Shown: piece after piece, positions 17,640 through 26,325 of the stretch | Numbering within the stretch: the stretch's first letter is position 1 | How the letters are laid out: each line of letters begins with the position of its first letter | Source: Clostridia bacterium | Lineage (GTDB): Bacteria > Bacillota > Clostridia > Oscillospirales > Acutalibacteraceae | Length of the DNA stretch: 64,000 nucleotides | NCBI GenBank assembly: GCA_017465465.1 | Contig: JAFTWE010000028.1 | Span: 1-64,000 of the forward strand | Direction: 5' to 3' | Made by a program: the position numbers and the translations under genes | The notes under the pieces: generated by a model | What the model was told of the DNA's origin: nothing | Databases searched by the model: none | The model's input: only the letters and a program-made list of their open reading frames with translations

Positions 17640-19379
17640 TTGAAACAGCTTTTAATCGGCAACGCCGCAGTTGCCAGAGGTTTATATGAAGCAGGCTGTT
17701 CGGTTTTTTCAAGCTATCCGGGTACTCCCAGCACAGAAATCACCGAATTTGCCGCAAAATATGATGAAATTTATTGTGAATGGGCGCCTAATGAAAAGGT
17801 AGCTATGGAGGTTGCTTTCGGTGCATCCTTGGGTGGCAAAAGAAGTGCCTGCGCTATGAAACACGTTGGCCTCAATGTTGCCGCTGACCCGCTTTTTACT
17901 CTCTCTTACACAGGTGTAACAGGCGGTATGGTTATCTGCGTTGCAGATGACCCGGGTATGCATTCGTCACAGAACGAGCAGGATTCCCGCCATTATGCAA
18001 TCGCCGCAAAGGTGCCTATGCTTGAGCCTTCAGATTCAGCTGAGGCTTATGAATTCGCAAAGAAGGCTTATGATATTTCAGAAAAATTCGATACTCCTGT
18101 TTTCTTGAGAATCTGCACAAGAATTGCCCATTCTCAGAGCATTGTTGAAACAGGGGACAGAGCAGAAAAGCAGGCAATTCCTTATAAAAAAAATCCTGCT
18201 AAATACATAATGATGCCCGGCAACGCAAAAAAGCGCCACCCCATTGTTGAAAAAAGAACTCTTGACCTCACCGAGTTTGCAGAAACCTGCGAATTTAACA
18301 AGGTTGAAATGGGCGGCACTGATGTTGGTATTATCACATCAGGTACTTGCTATCAGTATGTTAAAGAGGTTTTCGGTGACAGCGTAAGCGTTTACAAATT
18401 AGGTCTTATTCACCCGATGCCCGTTAATGCTCTTAAGGAGTTTGCCTCAAAGGTTAAAAAGGTAATTGTTGTTGAAGAGCTTGACGGAATTATTGAAGCT
18501 CACTGCAGAAATATCGGCATTGAGGTTGAAGGCAAAGAGAAGTTTACAAACATCGGTGAGTTTTCACAGAAGACTATTGCAGATGTTTTCGGTAAGGATG
18601 CAAAAGCAAGCACATCAATCGAAACCGAAATCCCCGGCAGACCTCCTATGATGTGTGCAGGCTGCCCCCACAGAGGAATGTATTATGTTCTTGCAAAGAA
18701 CAAGGTTACTGTTCTCGGTGATATCGGTTGCTACACTCTTGGCGCAGTTCCGCCCCTCAGCGCTATGGATTCAACTCTTTGTATGGGTGCTTCTGTTTCA
18801 GGTGTTCACGGCTTTAACAAAGCAGGTCTTGAAGCCACAGAAGGCAAAACAGTTGCCGTTATCGGTGACTCAACCTTTATGCACTCAGGTGTAACAGGTC
18901 TTATCAACATCGCTTACAACGGCTCAAATTCAACCGTTATTATTCTTGATAACTCAATCACAGGTATGACCGGCCATCAGCAGAACCCCACAACTGGCTA
19001 TAACATCAAGGGCGACCCTGCAGGCAAAATCAACCTTGAGGCTCTTTGCCATTCAATCGGTATCAACCGTGTAACTGTTGTTGACCCTTATGACCTTGAG
19101 GAATGTGAGCGTGTTCTTAAAGAAGAGCTTGCCGCAAAAGAGCCGTCTGTTATTATTTCACGCAGACCTTGTGTTCTTCTCAAATATGTTAAACCTAAGA
19201 CTCCTCTTAAGGTTAACCCCGATAAGTGCAGAAGCTGTAAAAAATGTATGAAATTCGGTTGCCCTGCAATCAGCATTAAAAACGGCAAGGCATTTGTTGA
19301 CGCAACTCTTTGCGTTGGCTGTGAGGTATGCAAACAGCTTTGCCCATTTGACGCTTTTGAAAGTGAGGTGCAGGCATAA
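17640..19379 (+). CDS. iorA: Indolepyruvate:ferredoxin oxidoreductase, alpha subunit
   Basis: 579 residues. N-terminal pyruvate-oxidoreductase-like domain (GNAAVARGLYEAGCSVFSSYPGTPSTEI), a TPP-binding region (about residues 340-510; GDIGCYTLGAVPPL, GDSTFMHSGVTGL, NSITGMTGHQ) and a C-terminal 2[4Fe-4S] ferredoxin segment with Cys spacing CxxCxxCxxxxCP and CxxCxxCxxxCP. With IorB it interconverts arylpyruvates and arylacetyl-CoA + CO2 with ferredoxin. TTG start behind AAAGGAAG. Genes on both sides encode arylacetate-CoA ligases, which allows either oxidative amino acid breakdown or reductive salvage of arylacetates. Confidence 0.96.
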   Translation: MKQLLIGNAAVARGLYEAGCSVFSSYPGTPSTEITEFAAKYDEIYCEWAPNEKVAMEVAFGASLGGKRSACAMKHVGLNVAADPLFTLSYTGVTGGMVICVADDPGMHSSQNEQDSRHYAIAAKVPMLEPSDSAEAYEFAKKAYDISEKFDTPVFLRICTRIAHSQSIVETGDRAEKQAIPYKKNPAKYIMMPGNAKKRHPIVEKRTLDLTEFAETCEFNKVEMGGTDVGIITSGTCYQYVKEVFGDSVSVYKLGLIHPMPVNALKEFASKVKKVIVVEELDGIIEAHCRNIGIEVEGKEKFTNIGEFSQKTIADVFGKDAKASTSIETEIPGRPPMMCAGCPHRGMYYVLAKNKVTVLGDIGCYTLGAVPPLSAMDSTLCMGASVSGVHGFNKAGLEATEGKTVAVIGDSTFMHSGVTGLINIAYNGSNSTVIILDNSITGMTGHQQNPTTGYNIKGDPAGKINLEALCHSIGINRVTVVDPYDLEECERVLKEELAAKEPSVIISRRPCVLLKYVKPKTPLKVNPDKCRSCKKCMKFGCPAISIKNGKAFVDATLCVGCEVCKQLCPFDAFESEVQA

Positions 19380-19954
19380 TGGCAGTTACAAGTGTTATGA
19401 TAGTCGGCGTAGGCGGTCAGGGCTCCTTGCTTGCAAGTAAGCTTTTAGGTAAGCTCCTCGTTGATGAAGGCTATGATGTTAAGGTTTCAGAGGTTCACGG
19501 TATGAGTCAGCGCGGCGGCTCGGTTGTTACCTATGTCCGCTTTGGTGATAAGGTTTATTCTCCCGTTATTGAAGAAGGTGAAGCAGACTTCATCGTTTCT
19601 TTTGAAAAAATTGAAGCCGCAAGATGGATTAAGTGCCTCAAAAAGGGCGGTAAGGTTATCGTTAACACTCAGCAGATTGACCCGATGCCCGTAATTATCG
19701 GCGCGGCAGAATATCCTCAGGCTGTTCTTGATGAAATCAAGGGAGCAGGTGTGGATGTTGATGATATCGATGCACTTTCACTTGCTCAGCAGGCAGGCTC
19801 AGCCAAGGCAGTTAATATTGTTTTAATGGGCAGACTTGCAAAGGGATTTGATATTCCTTATGAAAACTGGATTAAGGCTATTGAAAATTCAGTGGCACCA
19901 AAATTTGTTGAAATGAATAAAAAAGCTTTTGAGCTTGGCTATAACTGTAAATGA
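19379..19954 (+). CDS. iorB: Indolepyruvate:ferredoxin oxidoreductase, beta subunit
   Basis: 191 residues, the gamma-type (POR) subunit of the complex. GVGGQGSLLASKLLG at the N terminus and EVHGMSQRGGSVVTYVRFG are family signatures. The start overlaps the iorA stop by one base (TAATG), so the two subunits are translationally coupled, as expected for a 1:1 heterodimer. Confidence 0.96.
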   Translation: MAVTSVMIVGVGGQGSLLASKLLGKLLVDEGYDVKVSEVHGMSQRGGSVVTYVRFGDKVYSPVIEEGEADFIVSFEKIEAARWIKCLKKGGKVIVNTQQIDPMPVIIGAAEYPQAVLDEIKGAGVDVDDIDALSLAQQAGSAKAVNIVLMGRLAKGFDIPYENWIKAIENSVAPKFVEMNKKAFELGYNCK

Positions 19955-19979
19955 TTTATTTGAAAGGACAGTGATTCAA

Positions 19980-21287
19980 ATGGCAAAATATTATCAGGAG
20001 GCTATTGAAACAGCTTCCCGAGAGCAAATTAAACAGTGGCAGGATGAAAGACTTGTTGCTACAGTAAAGCGTGTGTACGAAAATGTTGAATACTATCGCA
20101 AAAAGATGGAGGAGGCAGGGGTTACACCTGATGATATCAAGTCATCTGACGACCTTTATAAGCTCCCGTTTTTAACAAAAGACGACCTTCGTGAGGCTTA
20201 TCCCTACGGACTTATGGCAGAGCCTCTTGAAAATTGTGTGAGAATTCAGTCAACCAGCGGAACAACAGGCAGACGCGTTGTTGCTTTCTACACACAGCAC
20301 GACATTGATTTGTGGGAAGATTGCTGTGCAAGAGCAATTATGGCTGTTGGCGGAACAAAGGAAGATGTTTGCCAGGTTTGCTACGGCTACGGTCTTTTCA
20401 CAGGCGGCCCCGGTCTTAACGGCGGCTCACATAAGGTTGGCTGTCTTACTCTTCCTATGTCTTCAGGTAACACCGACAGACAGCTTCAGTTTATGACAGA
20501 CCTTGGCGCAACAATTCTTTGCTGCACACCTTCTTATGCCGCATATCTTGCTGAAAGCATTCACGAAAAAGGACTTCGTGACCAGATTAAGCTCAAGGCA
20601 GGTATCTTCGGTGCAGAAGCATGGACAGAAGAAATGCGCCACGACATTGAGGATAAATTAGGTATCAAGGCTTATGATATTTACGGTCTTACCGAAATTT
20701 CAGGCCCCGGTGTTTCATTTGAATGTGAAGAGCAGACAGGTATGCACATCAATGAAGACCATTTCATTGCTGAAATCATCAATCCTGAAACAGGTGAAGT
20801 TCTTCCTGACGGCGAAAAGGGTGAGCTTGTTTTCACAAGCATCACCAAAGAAGCTTTCCCGCTTATCCGTTACCGCACACGCGATATCTGCGTTCTTTCA
20901 AGAAAGAAATGCTCCTGTGGCAGAACTCATGTTAAAATGACAAAGCCTATGGGCAGAAGTGACGATATGCTTATTATCAAGGGCGTTAATGTATTCCCGT
21001 CACAGATTGAAATGGTTCTTCTTAATAAGGGCCTTACTTCAAACTATCAGATTGTTGTTGACAGAGCAAACAACTCTGACTCAATCGAAGTTCTTGTTGA
21101 AATGACACCTGAGCTTTTCTCAGACACAGTGAACGAGCTTAATGTTAAAGAAAAAGAGATTACAGAAGCCCTTAAATCTGTTCTCGGCATTTATGCAAAG
21201 GTTCGCATTGTTGAGCCTAAGTCCATTGTAAGAAGTGAAGGTAAAGCAGTTCGAGTTATAGACAAGAGAAATCTTTATAAACAATAA
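19980..21287 (+). CDS. Phenylacetate-CoA ligase (PaaK family), paralogue 2
   Basis: 435 residues, the same architecture as the ligase at 16320 but clearly diverged. Motifs: STSGTTGRRVVAF (Arg replaces the Lys after GTTG found in paralogue 1), DIYGLTEISGPG, CSCGRTH and GRSDDMLIIKGVNVFPSQIE. Start chosen at the ATG at 19980, which gives the family length; AAAGGA is 11 bases upstream. Having two ligases around one IorAB suggests different aryl substrates, or one working in each direction. Confidence 0.92.
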   Translation: MAKYYQEAIETASREQIKQWQDERLVATVKRVYENVEYYRKKMEEAGVTPDDIKSSDDLYKLPFLTKDDLREAYPYGLMAEPLENCVRIQSTSGTTGRRVVAFYTQHDIDLWEDCCARAIMAVGGTKEDVCQVCYGYGLFTGGPGLNGGSHKVGCLTLPMSSGNTDRQLQFMTDLGATILCCTPSYAAYLAESIHEKGLRDQIKLKAGIFGAEAWTEEMRHDIEDKLGIKAYDIYGLTEISGPGVSFECEEQTGMHINEDHFIAEIINPETGEVLPDGEKGELVFTSITKEAFPLIRYRTRDICVLSRKKCSCGRTHVKMTKPMGRSDDMLIIKGVNVFPSQIEMVLLNKGLTSNYQIVVDRANNSDSIEVLVEMTPELFSDTVNELNVKEKEITEALKSVLGIYAKVRIVEPKSIVRSEGKAVRVIDKRNLYKQ

Positions 21288-21300
21288 GGAGGCAAATAAT

Positions 21301-21732
21301 ATGGCTATCAATCAGTTATCAGTTTTTGTTGAAAACAAAAAGGGAACAATTCTCACAATCACCAAGGCAATCGCAGATGCAGGTGTTGATATCCGAGCAT
21401 TGAGCGTTGCCGATACACAGGATTTCGGAATTCTCCGCCTTATTGTAAGCGATACAGAAAAAGCAAAGGCTGCTTTACACGAAGAAAATTGTGTTGTTTC
21501 TGCAACTCAGGTTATTGCTGTATCAGTTTCTGATGTTCCCGGCGGACTTCATCAGGTGCTTGAGTATCTTGCTGAGGAAGATATCAATGTTGAATATGTG
21601 TATGCTTTCATTACCGTTTCAGGCAAGCACGCTTATGTTGTTCTTCGTGTTGAAGATAATGACAAGGCATCAGCTCTTCTCCAGTCAAAGGGAATTACTC
21701 TTGTAACAGAAGAAGATATCAAAGCTCTTTAA
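21301..21732 (+). CDS. Tandem ACT-domain protein
   Basis: 143 residues made of two ACT domains (about 1-70 and 71-143). ENKKGTILTITKAIADAGVDIRAL and DVPGGLHQVLEYLAEEDINVEYVYAF are the ligand-binding helix regions. ACT domains bind amino acids; stand-alone tandem ACT proteins are often encoded with paaK and ior genes and are thought to sense an aromatic amino acid. There is no DNA-binding domain, so it would act through a partner. Preceded by AAGGAGG; last gene of the cluster before a terminator. Confidence 0.88.
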   Translation: MAINQLSVFVENKKGTILTITKAIADAGVDIRALSVADTQDFGILRLIVSDTEKAKAALHEENCVVSATQVIAVSVSDVPGGLHQVLEYLAEEDINVEYVYAFITVSGKHAYVVLRVEDNDKASALLQSKGITLVTEEDIKAL

Positions 21733-21746
21733 TATGATTTTTACGG

Positions 21747-21776
21747 CAGACTGCACAATTTGTGCAGTCTGTTTTT
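21747..21776 (+). terminator. Intrinsic terminator of the paaK-ior-ACT operon
   Basis: CAGACTGCACA, loop ATT, TGTGCAGTCTG, then TTTTTC. Confidence 0.92.
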
Positions 21777-21791
21777 CTATACCACAACCCA

Positions 21792-21819
21792 TTGACTTTG
21801 AAAATCGTTGTAATATAAT
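21792..21819 (+). promoter_or_regulatory. Promoter of the dockerin-protein gene
   Basis: TTGACT (21792-21797), 16 bases, TATAAT (21814-21819). A small CAGAC-AAAA-GTCTG hairpin (21827-21840) lies just before the AGGGAGG ribosome site. Confidence 0.7.
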
Positions 21820-21857
21820 TAAATTACAGACAAAAGTCTGAAAAGGGAGGATTTATA

Positions 21858-23411
21858 ATGAAAAAAAGAATGTTAAAAATCGTTGCAACCATGCTGAGCC
21901 TTGTGCTTGTGTTTTCTTGTGTGTCAACAGGTGCAGTTGCTTTAAACAAGGACGGAATTACTGTCGATGAGCTCAAAGGCTATGTTGCTGTGGATGTTAT
22001 GGTTAATAACTCTCAGTCGGCGGCAGTTGTTGCATTGGAAAAACAAGAGGATTCCACAATTTCATTTGCGGTGACCACAAACGGAACAGATTATACATTT
22101 ATTGATTTGCTTCAGTTTTGGGATAAAAATCACGATGTACTTGAAGTTGCAGGTTATACCGTGATGAATGATGATTTTGTGTTTTTGCTCAGGTCATATT
22201 TAGTTGAAGAAATTTGGTCTGATGAGGATAATGATTATTACTATAATTATGAAATTGCGGCAACTACCATTGTAAGCACCAAGGACGGCGTGAACTTAAC
22301 CTCAAAGAGCAAAGATTTTGATAACTGGTCAAAGGCAGACGGCTATGATTCAGACCTCTATGTATATTTTGGCTTGTTTGATGTGGTTGGTGACAAATTG
22401 GTATACGCTAATACTGCATATACTGATTTAAGCGGAAGCGAAGAGTTCTATGCTCGCGATGTGTACTTTTTTACCTCAGATTTAGAAAATTGGGGATATA
22501 GCGAAAGTCATAAGGAAATCAAACTTGACAGAAATGAAAATTATTATTGTACAGCGTACCAAAATGCAAACGGTGTTCTTATTGAAGAAAAATGGAGATT
22601 ACCTGCCGAAGATAAATACGAAAGAACATTGATTCTCGATAAGGTAAAATGCAACTCAAAAGAAATATTTAATTTAAGTGATGAACAGGGTACTCCCAGC
22701 GTTCTGCCTATGTACGGAACCTTGAAAAATGTTCCCGATACAGTGTTCAGATTTGAAAGCATTTTGTCAGAGGCATATTATCAGGGCAAGGATGACGGAA
22801 GTATGCGAATAGTCAAAGTTGACCTGAATACTGAAAAGCAGGAAGTTCTCTGGGAAAACGACAGTGATTTCAGATGGTTTTTGGTTAATCTTGAAAACAC
22901 CGTATATTTTCTTGAATACGATGAAAATGATTATGCCAAGATTTATCGTTTTGATGAAGATATGAAGCTTGAAGATACAGGCCTTGGCAAGGTAAAAGTA
23001 AATTATGCCAAAGGACTTCAGAATAAAGCTTTTATCTTTTCGGAATCCGGGATTTATGTTTTTGACGAGGAAGGTTATAAAAAGTACGAAACTTCAAACA
23101 TAATTGAAGATACAACATATTCAGTTGCATTTATTCTCAATGAAGATTTATTTGTGCTTAATACCCCCGAAAAAGGTGTGGCTAAGGTTTTTACAGCATC
23201 TGAAAAAGCTCCGAAAATCGGTGATATTGACGGTGACGGCAGAATCATTTCTTCTGATGCACTTTTTGTTTTGCAGTATACAACCGGCTTGAAAGAGTTA
23301 ACTGACGAACAGAAGGCTGTGGCAAATGTTGATAACAACAGCGAAATAAATTCTGCAGATGCTCTGGCCATTCTTCAATATGCAACAGGACTTATTACAT
23401 CTTTTAAATAA
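21858..23411 (+). CDS. Secreted protein with C-terminal type I dockerin-like domain
   Basis: 517 residues. A signal peptide (MKKRMLKIVATMLSLVLVFSCVSTGAVA) is followed by about 420 residues of repeated beta-strand modules with many Tyr/Trp and acidic residues, propeller-like. The last ~62 residues hold two calcium-binding dockerin repeats: GDIDGDGRIISSDALFVLQ and NVDNNSEINSADALAILQ, each followed by Y-T/A-TG. Type I dockerins plug into cohesins on scaffoldins or cell-surface proteins. No glycoside hydrolase motif is seen and no cohesin is encoded in the window, so the role of the attachment is unknown. Confidence 0.8.
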   Translation: MKKRMLKIVATMLSLVLVFSCVSTGAVALNKDGITVDELKGYVAVDVMVNNSQSAAVVALEKQEDSTISFAVTTNGTDYTFIDLLQFWDKNHDVLEVAGYTVMNDDFVFLLRSYLVEEIWSDEDNDYYYNYEIAATTIVSTKDGVNLTSKSKDFDNWSKADGYDSDLYVYFGLFDVVGDKLVYANTAYTDLSGSEEFYARDVYFFTSDLENWGYSESHKEIKLDRNENYYCTAYQNANGVLIEEKWRLPAEDKYERTLILDKVKCNSKEIFNLSDEQGTPSVLPMYGTLKNVPDTVFRFESILSEAYYQGKDDGSMRIVKVDLNTEKQEVLWENDSDFRWFLVNLENTVYFLEYDENDYAKIYRFDEDMKLEDTGLGKVKVNYAKGLQNKAFIFSESGIYVFDEEGYKKYETSNIIEDTTYSVAFILNEDLFVLNTPEKGVAKVFTASEKAPKIGDIDGDGRIISSDALFVLQYTTGLKELTDEQKAVANVDNNSEINSADALAILQYATGLITSFK

Positions 23412-23445
23412 CGAAGATTTAATTTTTGCATATAATAAAAAACAC

Positions 23446-23474
23446 TTGACTTTTTAAAAAATGAGGAGTAATAT
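23446..23474 (+). promoter_or_regulatory. Promoter of the Trp T-box/trpB transcript
   Basis: TTGACT (23446-23451), 17 bases, TAATAT (23469-23474), just ahead of the T-box leader. Confidence 0.7.
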
Positions 23475-23482
23475 TATCTAAA

Positions 23483-23743
23483 CCGTTGAAGAAGAGTAGT
23501 AGCTTTGATAACGATGGTCAAGAGAGCCGCAGGCGGTGTGATTGCGGTGCATCAGTTTAAGGTGAATGGACTTCTGAGGGCGAGCTGAATTAAGTAGGTA
23601 AGACGGAGAGGCACTTCGTTAATAACGGCGGCGTATGTTGGTACGCAAAGTGGATGCACAGCATCAAGCAAGGTGGCACCGCGGATAAAGTGTTTTATTC
23701 GTCCTTGGCAGAGTTAAGTCTGTCAAGGACGGTTTTTATTTTT
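23483..23743 (+). ncRNA. T-box riboswitch, tryptophan-specific
   Basis: A tRNA-sensing leader. The specifier loop shows GTGAA-TGG-AC with TGG (Trp) at 23567-23569. The T-box sequence AAGGTGGCACCGCGG is at 23670-23684; its TGGC bulge pairs with the GCCA end expected for tRNA-Trp (discriminator G). A long terminator (CGTCCTTGGCAGA 23700-23712 with TCTGTCAAGGACG 23719-23731) is followed by GTTTTTATTTTT. When uncharged tRNA-Trp binds, the antiterminator should form and trpB be transcribed. Confidence 0.95.
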
Positions 23744-23755
23744 GGAGGTTTGTTT

Positions 23756-23803
23756 ATGATTTTACTAACAAAACGATGGCGTGATTTAAAAACATATCAT
23801 TAA
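23756..23803 (+). CDS. Possible 15-residue leader peptide between T-box and trpB
   Basis: ATG at 23756 is preceded by GGAGG at ideal distance (7 bases) and opens a 15-codon frame, [15 protein letters not shown], ending at 23803, 37 bases before trpB. It contains one Trp codon. It could be a real small ORF, a remnant, or a chance start. No second terminator is visible behind it, so classic attenuation by this peptide is not supported. Confidence 0.3.
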   Translation: MILLTKRWRDLKTYH

Positions 23804-23840
23804 AGCTATAAAACACTTGATTTTTACGGAGGAAATTACT

Positions 23841-25061
23841 ATGGAATTTAACAATATTGATTTTAACACTTATTTGAAAAGCTATCCCGATAAAGAAGGC
23901 TTTTTCGGCAAATACGGCGGCTCCTATATTCCTGCAGACCTGCAGAAAGCTATGGAAGAAATCACAGAAGCTTATTTCACCATCTGCAAGTCAAGCAAGT
24001 TTATCAGCGAGCTTCGCAGAATACGAAAAGAATTTCAGGGCAGACCTACCCCTGTTTCATACCTTGAAAGGCTTTCAAACAGCATTGGCAACGGTGTTCA
24101 GCTTTATGCCAAGCGTGAGGATTTAAATCACACAGGTGCTCACAAGCTCAATCATTGTATGGGTGAGGCTCTTCTTGCAAAATATATGGGTAAGAAAAAG
24201 ATTATAGCCGAAACAGGTGCAGGTCAGCACGGTGTTGCTCTTGCAACTGCCGCCGCATATTTCGGCTTGGAATGTGACATTTATATGGGCTCTGTTGATA
24301 TTAAAAAGCAGGCTCCCAATGTTGCAAGAATGAAGATTTTAGGCGCAAATGTTGTTGAGGTAACTCACGGCTTGCAGACCCTTAAAGAGGCTGTTGATGC
24401 CGCATTTGACGCTTACTGCAAGGAATATAAAACTGCCATTTACTGCATCGGTTCAGTTGTTGGTCCTCATCCGTTCCCGATGATGGTTCGTGATTTCCAG
24501 AGTGTTGTTGGTATTGAGGCAAGGGAGCAGTTTTTGAATATGACCGGTGAGCTTCCTGATGCTATTGTTGCTTGTGTTGGCGGCGGCTCAAATGCAATGG
24601 GTCTTTTCTCGGGCTTCCTTAATGACCCTGTGGATATTTACGGTATTGAGCCTTTGGGAAGAGGCACAGCTCTCGGCGACCACGCCGCAAGCCTTAAATA
24701 CGGCGAAGAGGGAATAATGCACGGCTTTAACTCAATTATGCTTAAGGATGAAAACGGTGAACCTGCTCCTGTTTATTCAGTTGCAAGCGGACTTGATTAT
24801 CCTTCCTCAGGTCCTGAACACGCTTTCCTTCACGATTTGGGCAGAGTTAAGTATGATGTAATCGGTGACGATGAAACTATTGATGCTTTCTTTACTCTTT
24901 CCCGTCTTGAGGGTATTATCCCTGCTATTGAAAGCTCACACGCTGTTGCTTACGGCATGAAGCTTGCCCGTGAAATGGGCAAGGGCTCAATCCTTATCAA
25001 TCTCTCAGGCAGAGGCGACAAGGATATGGATTATGTTATTGAAAAATACGGTATCAGATAA
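23841..25061 (+). CDS. trpB: Tryptophan synthase beta chain, stand-alone
   Basis: 406 residues. PLP enzyme condensing indole with serine. The PLP lysine is in HTGAHKLNH near residue 100, [17 protein letters not shown] and the phosphate loop VGGGSNA are intact, and [12 protein letters not shown] ends the protein. It differs from the common TrpB1 form at several usually conserved spots (HKLNH for HKINN, NVARM for NVFRM, THGLQT for SGSRT). No trpA or other trp gene is adjacent, so the likely role is to make tryptophan from free indole or as a split pathway. Regulated by the Trp T-box just upstream. Start chosen by GGAGGAAATTACT before the ATG; the frame extends upstream without a ribosome site. 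Confidence 0.93.
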   Translation: MEFNNIDFNTYLKSYPDKEGFFGKYGGSYIPADLQKAMEEITEAYFTICKSSKFISELRRIRKEFQGRPTPVSYLERLSNSIGNGVQLYAKREDLNHTGAHKLNHCMGEALLAKYMGKKKIIAETGAGQHGVALATAAAYFGLECDIYMGSVDIKKQAPNVARMKILGANVVEVTHGLQTLKEAVDAAFDAYCKEYKTAIYCIGSVVGPHPFPMMVRDFQSVVGIEAREQFLNMTGELPDAIVACVGGGSNAMGLFSGFLNDPVDIYGIEPLGRGTALGDHAASLKYGEEGIMHGFNSIMLKDENGEPAPVYSVASGLDYPSSGPEHAFLHDLGRVKYDVIGDDETIDAFFTLSRLEGIIPAIESSHAVAYGMKLAREMGKGSILINLSGRGDKDMDYVIEKYGIR

Positions 25062-25074
25062 TTAAATGTTTTTT

Positions 25075-25112
25075 ACGGCTTGCGCAGAGTTTTATCCGTG
25101 CAAGCCGTATTT
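25075..25112 (+). terminator. Hairpin after trpB, probable terminator
   Basis: ACGGCTTGC (25075-25083) pairs with GCAAGCCGT (25100-25108), followed by ATTTAT. The T-tract is weak and the next gene starts 17 bases later, so read-through is possible. Confidence 0.55.
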
Positions 25113-25124
25113 ATAGGTGATAAT

Positions 25125-26075
25125 ATGAAAATTGTAACTATGGGTGAATTACTTATTGATTTAACTCAGACAGGTGAGTGCGGCGGTATACCTCAGTATG
25201 CCGCAAACCCCGGCGGTGCACCTGCAAATGTGGCGGTTGCCGCATCCCTTATGGGAAGTGAAACAGCTTTTATCGGCAAGGTGGGTAATGATTCCTTTGG
25301 GAATATGCTCGTAAAAACCTTGAAGGATAAAAATGTTGATATCAGCGGAATTGTAAAATCTGATGAATTTAAAACAACTCTTGCCGTAGTCAGCCTTGAC
25401 AGCAGGGGAGAACGCTCGTTTTCTTTTTACAGAAAGAATTGTGCCGATGTAAATCTTACGCCTGATGAAATTGATATTGGTCTGATAAATTCTGCAGATA
25501 TTCTTCATTTTGGCTCAGTTTCTTTAACTGATGAGCCTTCATTTTCTGCAACACAAAGTGTTGTAAAATCGGCAAAGGCAGGCGGTGCAATTATCACCTA
25601 TGACCCGAATTACAGACCGCTTCTTTGGAACGGTGAAACTGAAGCTGTGGCTAAAATGCGATGTTTATTGAAATTTGTCGATATAATAAAGGTATCGGAA
25701 GAGGAGCTGACTCTGCTCACAGGTGAAGATGATTTGAGCAAAGGCGCAGAAGCTCTGCTTAATGAGGGAGTAAAAATTGTGCTTGTTACCCGCGGTGAAA
25801 AGGGAGCGTTTTATAAAACCCGCAGTTGCTACGGTGAAGTAGGGGCTAATGAAGTTTCTGTTGCCGATACCAACGGTGCAGGGGATACATTCTTCGGCGC
25901 ATTTTTGTCTTGTCTTGATTCTTTGGAAAATTTTGAAAAAAATCTCAACGGTTGCCTTCTTAATGCGGTAAAATTTGCCTGTGTTGCTGCGGAAATTTCT
26001 GTTACCCGAAGCGGCGCAATTCCTGCAATGCCAACAAAAAAAGAGGTTGAAAAAGCAATAAAAATATCACTTTAA
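25125..26075 (+). CDS. PfkB-family sugar kinase, probable fructokinase
   Basis: 316 residues of the ribokinase fold. N-terminal MGELLIDLT and NPGGAPANVAVA (sugar-binding GG motif near residue 30), and the C-terminal DTNGAGDTFFGAF anion-hole/catalytic Asp motif near residue 249. The overall pattern is closest to ScrK-type fructokinases, phosphorylating fructose at C6. Start chosen at 25125 (TAGGTGATAAT upstream) because the protein then begins MKIVTMGELL; an upstream extension runs through the trpB hairpin. No sugar transporter is adjacent. Confidence 0.85.
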   Translation: MKIVTMGELLIDLTQTGECGGIPQYAANPGGAPANVAVAASLMGSETAFIGKVGNDSFGNMLVKTLKDKNVDISGIVKSDEFKTTLAVVSLDSRGERSFSFYRKNCADVNLTPDEIDIGLINSADILHFGSVSLTDEPSFSATQSVVKSAKAGGAIITYDPNYRPLLWNGETEAVAKMRCLLKFVDIIKVSEEELTLLTGEDDLSKGAEALLNEGVKIVLVTRGEKGAFYKTRSCYGEVGANEVSVADTNGAGDTFFGAFLSCLDSLENFEKNLNGCLLNAVKFACVAAEISVTRSGAIPAMPTKKEVEKAIKISL

Positions 26076-26325
26076 CTCCATAACTTAACGCGGTATAAAA
26101 GCCTGTGATGTGATAATAATTCAATTAGAAACTTATTGTGTTGAAAATGCCTTTATTTTCTGTTTTGAAAATATAAAACCGTCATACTAAAAAATATTAA
26201 AAAATTATTAAAAAAGGGTTTATTTTTTCAATAAATGGTGATATAATCTAAAGGTATAAACAATATGTAGTAGTCTGCCAAAAGATAATTGGCTTTTATA
26301 AATAAATTTAGGGAGTGGCCCGGTT

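Noticed and set aside
25080..25124. Extended N terminus for the sugar kinase
   Set aside because: The extension is read from the trpB hairpin and lacks a ribosome site; the family start is at 25125.
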